From Planctomycetota bacterium (GTDB lineage: Bacteria > Planctomycetota > Phycisphaerae > Sedimentisphaerales > Anaerobacaceae), in NCBI GenBank assembly GCA_022567055.1, contig JADFHU010000226.1:1-8025 (forward strand): 8,025 nucleotides of DNA, in the 5' to 3' direction. The notes beneath the pieces are model-generated. The model saw only the letters and a program-made list of their open reading frames with translations. It searched no databases and was not told the DNA's origin. Made by a program: the position numbers and the translations under genes. Below, in pieces: positions 6,181 through 8,025 of this stretch (its first letter is position 1; the number at the start of each line of letters is the position of its first letter).

Positions 6181-6196
6181 TGGCATGGCCATTGCT
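6181..6196 (+). promoter_or_regulatory. Sigma-54 (-24/-12) promoter of the amt gene
   Basis: TGGCATG (6181-6187), four bases, then TTGCT (6192-6196) matches the sigma-54 consensus TGGCACG-N4-TTGCW at all but one position, with the required GG-N10-GC spacing (6182-6183 and 6194-6195). Transcription should start near 6207, giving a leader of about 87 bases before the ATG at 6294. Sigma-54 control is typical of ammonium transporter genes induced by nitrogen limitation through an NtrC-type activator. Confidence 0.85.
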
Positions 6197-6293
6197 TAAT
6201 CGTACACGAGCCTGGCAGAAGACAGTATCTGCTAAACGACTGTTTTGTGATTGAGAAAAGGTTTGAAGACATAGAAAGGGTGCGTCTGTAACT

Positions 6294-7625
6294 ATGAAAA
6301 AAACAATGAGTCTGCTAATACTGCTTGGCCTGTTATGCGTGCCGGCCTTGGGCCAAGAAGCGGAGGCCTCGGCAGCCGAGGCCATCGAGGCGGTGCAGAA
6401 CAACCTCAACATTGTCTGGACCTGTATTGCTGCCTTCCTGGTCTTCTTCATGCAGGCCGGCTTTGCCATGCTGGAATCAGGCTTCACGCGGGCGAAAAAC
6501 GCCGTCAACATCCTCATGAAGAACCTAATGGATTTCTCCGTGGGAACCCTCACCTTTGCGTTGCTCGGCTTCGGCCTGATGTTTGGTAAGAGTGGCGGTT
6601 GGTTCGGGACCACCCATTTCATGCTCTCCGACATGGGCGAGGGCGTGGAGAGCTGGAACTGGACCTTTCTGATGTTTCAGACCGTCTTTGCCGCGACCGC
6701 CGCGACCATCGTCTCGGGTGCCATGGCGGAACGGACCAAGTTTATCAGCTATCTCGTCTACAGTTTCTTTATTACGCTCTTTATTTACCCCATTTTCGGT
6801 TCTTGGGCCTGGGGCGGCCTGCTGGACGGTGGCGGATGGCTGGAAGGCATGGGGTTCCTGGACTTCGCCGGATCGACCGTCGTCCACTCCGTCGGTGGTT
6901 GGCTTGCCCTGGCCGGGGCGATCGTACTGGGGCCTCGCTTGGGCAAATATGGCCCTGACGGCAAGGCCAAGGCCATCCTAGGCCACAACATTCCCTTGGC
7001 GGCCTTGGGTGTATTCATCCTCTGGTTTGGTTGGTTCGGATTTAATCCCGGGAGTACCACGACCGGCAACGGCTCGATTGGCTACATTGCCGTGACCACC
7101 AATCTCTCCGCCGCGGCGGGGGCGATCATGGCGATGCTCGTCTCTTGGGTGGTCTTGAAAAAACCAGATGCATCCATGGCACTCAACGGGGCCTTGGCCG
7201 GTCTGGTCTCGATCACCGCTCCCTGTGACGGTGTGAGCCCCCTGGCAGCGGCTGTCATCGGCGCCATTGGCGGTGCCTTGGTGGTCTTCTCCGTCATCTT
7301 CATCGATAGGGTCTTGAAGATTGACGACCCCGTCGGCGCGGTCAGTGTGCATGGGGTCTGCGGTGCCTGGGGCACCCTCTCCTGCGGCCTGTTCAACATG
7401 GATTCAGGACTCTTCTATGGCGGCGGCTTGGGGCAGTTGGGCGTGCAGTTGCTGGGTGTGGGTGCAGGGTTCATCTGGGCCTTTGGCGTCGGAATGGTGC
7501 TGTTCCTGGGCCTCAAAGCCACCATTGGCCTGCGAGTCTCCGAAGAAGAGGAACTGAAGGGCCTGGACATCGGCGAGCACGGTATGGAAGCCTACGCTGG
7601 ATTCCAGATCTTCTCGAATACCTAA
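6294..7625 (+). CDS. amt: Ammonium transporter, Amt/AmtB family
   Basis: This 443-residue inner-membrane channel of the Amt/Mep/Rh family takes up ammonium. MKKTMSLLILLGLLCVPALG is a likely signal peptide cleaved near residue 20, as in many bacterial Amt proteins. The mature part has the hydrophobic pattern of 11 membrane helices. The twin pore histidines are visible: H198 in AGSTVVHSVGG and H353 in VSVHGVCGAWG. Asp190 (FLDFAG) fits the conserved substrate-site aspartate, and F132 (FQTVF) and F250 (WFGFNPGS) fit the two gate phenylalanines of E. coli AmtB (F107, F215). The C-terminal tail LRVSEEEELKGLDIGEHGMEAY is the conserved cytoplasmic region that contacts PII proteins. The ATG at 6294 follows AAAGGG (6275-6280) at 13 bases; an ATG at 6306 is possible but would drop the lysines of the signal peptide. 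A sigma-54 promoter precedes it and a PII gene follows, a classic pairing. Confidence 0.96.
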   Translation: MKKTMSLLILLGLLCVPALGQEAEASAAEAIEAVQNNLNIVWTCIAAFLVFFMQAGFAMLESGFTRAKNAVNILMKNLMDFSVGTLTFALLGFGLMFGKSGGWFGTTHFMLSDMGEGVESWNWTFLMFQTVFAATAATIVSGAMAERTKFISYLVYSFFITLFIYPIFGSWAWGGLLDGGGWLEGMGFLDFAGSTVVHSVGGWLALAGAIVLGPRLGKYGPDGKAKAILGHNIPLAALGVFILWFGWFGFNPGSTTTGNGSIGYIAVTTNLSAAAGAIMAMLVSWVVLKKPDASMALNGALAGLVSITAPCDGVSPLAAAVIGAIGGALVVFSVIFIDRVLKIDDPVGAVSVHGVCGAWGTLSCGLFNMDSGLFYGGGLGQLGVQLLGVGAGFIWAFGVGMVLFLGLKATIGLRVSEEEELKGLDIGEHGMEAYAGFQIFSNT

Positions 7626-7636
7626 GACTTGCTCAT

Positions 7637-7673
7637 TCTCTAGAGACGAGAGACGTATAGTTTTTTGGTTTTT
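7637..7673 (+). terminator. Weak terminator-like signal after amt
   Basis: TCTCT (7637-7641) pairs with AGAGA (7649-7653) around a 7-base loop, and seven bases later come T6, GG and T5 (7661-7673). The stem is short and the T-run is displaced, so only partial termination is plausible. The rest of the 184-base gap to the PII gene holds a 5-bp pair CTTGG/CCAAG (7720-7724, 7736-7740) followed by TGATTTTT. No sigma-54 site was found, so read-through from the amt promoter may express the PII gene. Confidence 0.3.
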
Positions 7674-7809
7674 CTGCCAGGCTCAAACTCGCAATAGAAA
7701 CTAGGAACCAGCAGTTGTTCTTGGTCTTGAACCGTCCAAGTGATTTTTGAAGCACTGCGCCGAACGACTGCATTGACAATGAATGAGACATAATGAGGGG
7801 TAAGAGAAA

Positions 7810-8025
7810 ATGAAGCTGATTACTGCCTATATCCAGCCACACAAACTCAATGACGTGAAGCAAGCCCTGATGGAGGCCGACGTCGGTAAGATGTCCGTCA
7901 CCAATGCCCTGGGCTGTGGAGCGCAGCAGGGGTACGAAGAGAGCTTTCGCGGCGTCAAGTTCGAAGTGAATCTGCTGAAGAAAGTGAAGATCGAGATCGC
8001 CGTCAACGATGACTACGTAGACAGG
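7810..8025 (+). CDS. PII family nitrogen regulatory protein (5' part, cut by window end)
   Basis: The first 72 residues of a GlnB/GlnK-type trimeric signal protein are present; the full protein would be about 110. ATG at 7810 follows GAGGGG (7795-7800) at 9 bases. The sequence aligns to E. coli GlnB without gaps: MKLITAYIQPHKLNDVKQAL, then KMSVTNALGCGAQQGY, the T-loop, and LLKKVKIEIAVNDDYVD. Gly35, Gly37, Gln39, Gly41, Arg47, Gly48 and Lys58 are kept. Position 51, the uridylylated Tyr in GlnB, is Phe, and Tyr46 is also Phe; Arg38, an ATP contact, is Ala, and Lys9 is Gln. Its place right after amt suggests it gates the transporter by binding its cytoplasmic face in response to ATP/ADP and 2-oxoglutarate. 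The nucleotide-binding C-terminal part cannot be seen, so a specific symbol is not given. Confidence 0.92.
   Translation, partial: MKLITAYIQPHKLNDVKQALMEADVGKMSVTNALGCGAQQGYEESFRGVKFEVNLLKKVKIEIAVNDDYVDR

Noticed and set aside
7773..7796. TTGACA at 7773-7778 with TAATGA at 7791-7796 as a sigma-70 promoter for the PII gene.
   Set aside because: The spacer is only 12 bases, too short for a working promoter, and TAATGA is a poor -10 box.

Overview
The window reads as chromosome of a moderately GC-rich, free-living Gram-negative-type bacterium. The tRNA-Tyr carries a long variable arm, sigma-70-like and sigma-54 promoter signals are both visible, and the genes have bacterial Shine-Dalgarno sites. 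Gene content and the heptamer repeats made me think of Nitrospirota or NC10-like bacteria, but this is an impression; nothing here fixes the taxonomy.

Left part (1-813): a tRNA-Tyr (GTA) gene on the minus strand with a good sigma-70 promoter, then a minus-strand gene for a 76-residue single-span membrane protein of unknown function. Next is a 246-base divergent intergenic region before uvrA. It holds a minus-strand promoter candidate, a short run of a degenerate 7-base repeat, and an inverted copy of part of that repeat.

Middle part (814-5409, plus strand): uvrA (nucleotide excision repair), mtnA (methionine salvage) and a small DUF2752-type membrane protein gene placed 9 bases after mtnA. 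Between uvrA and mtnA lies a 176-base near-palindromic element with 19-base perfect inverted ends and a possible TAA target duplication. It looks like a non-coding MITE or foldback element, and its central hairpin has the form of a bidirectional terminator.

Right part (5410-8025): a 26-unit heptamer tandem array (182 bases), then a 91-codon frame that is only the C-terminal Fis-type DNA-binding end of an NtrC/NifA-type sigma-54 activator. A regulatory region follows with palindromes and a near-consensus -24/-12 sigma-54 promoter. This promoter drives an Amt-family ammonium transporter gene, followed by a PII signalling protein gene cut off by the window end. The PII protein has Phe at the position of the uridylylated Tyr51, so its control is probably not by uridylylation.

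Together, the right part is an ammonium uptake and sensing module: a sigma-54 promoter for nitrogen-responsive expression, the transporter, and a PII protein likely to gate it. The most unusual points are the foldback element, the two-version heptamer array, the orphan activator DNA-binding domain next to a sigma-54 promoter, and the tyrosine-less PII T-loop.
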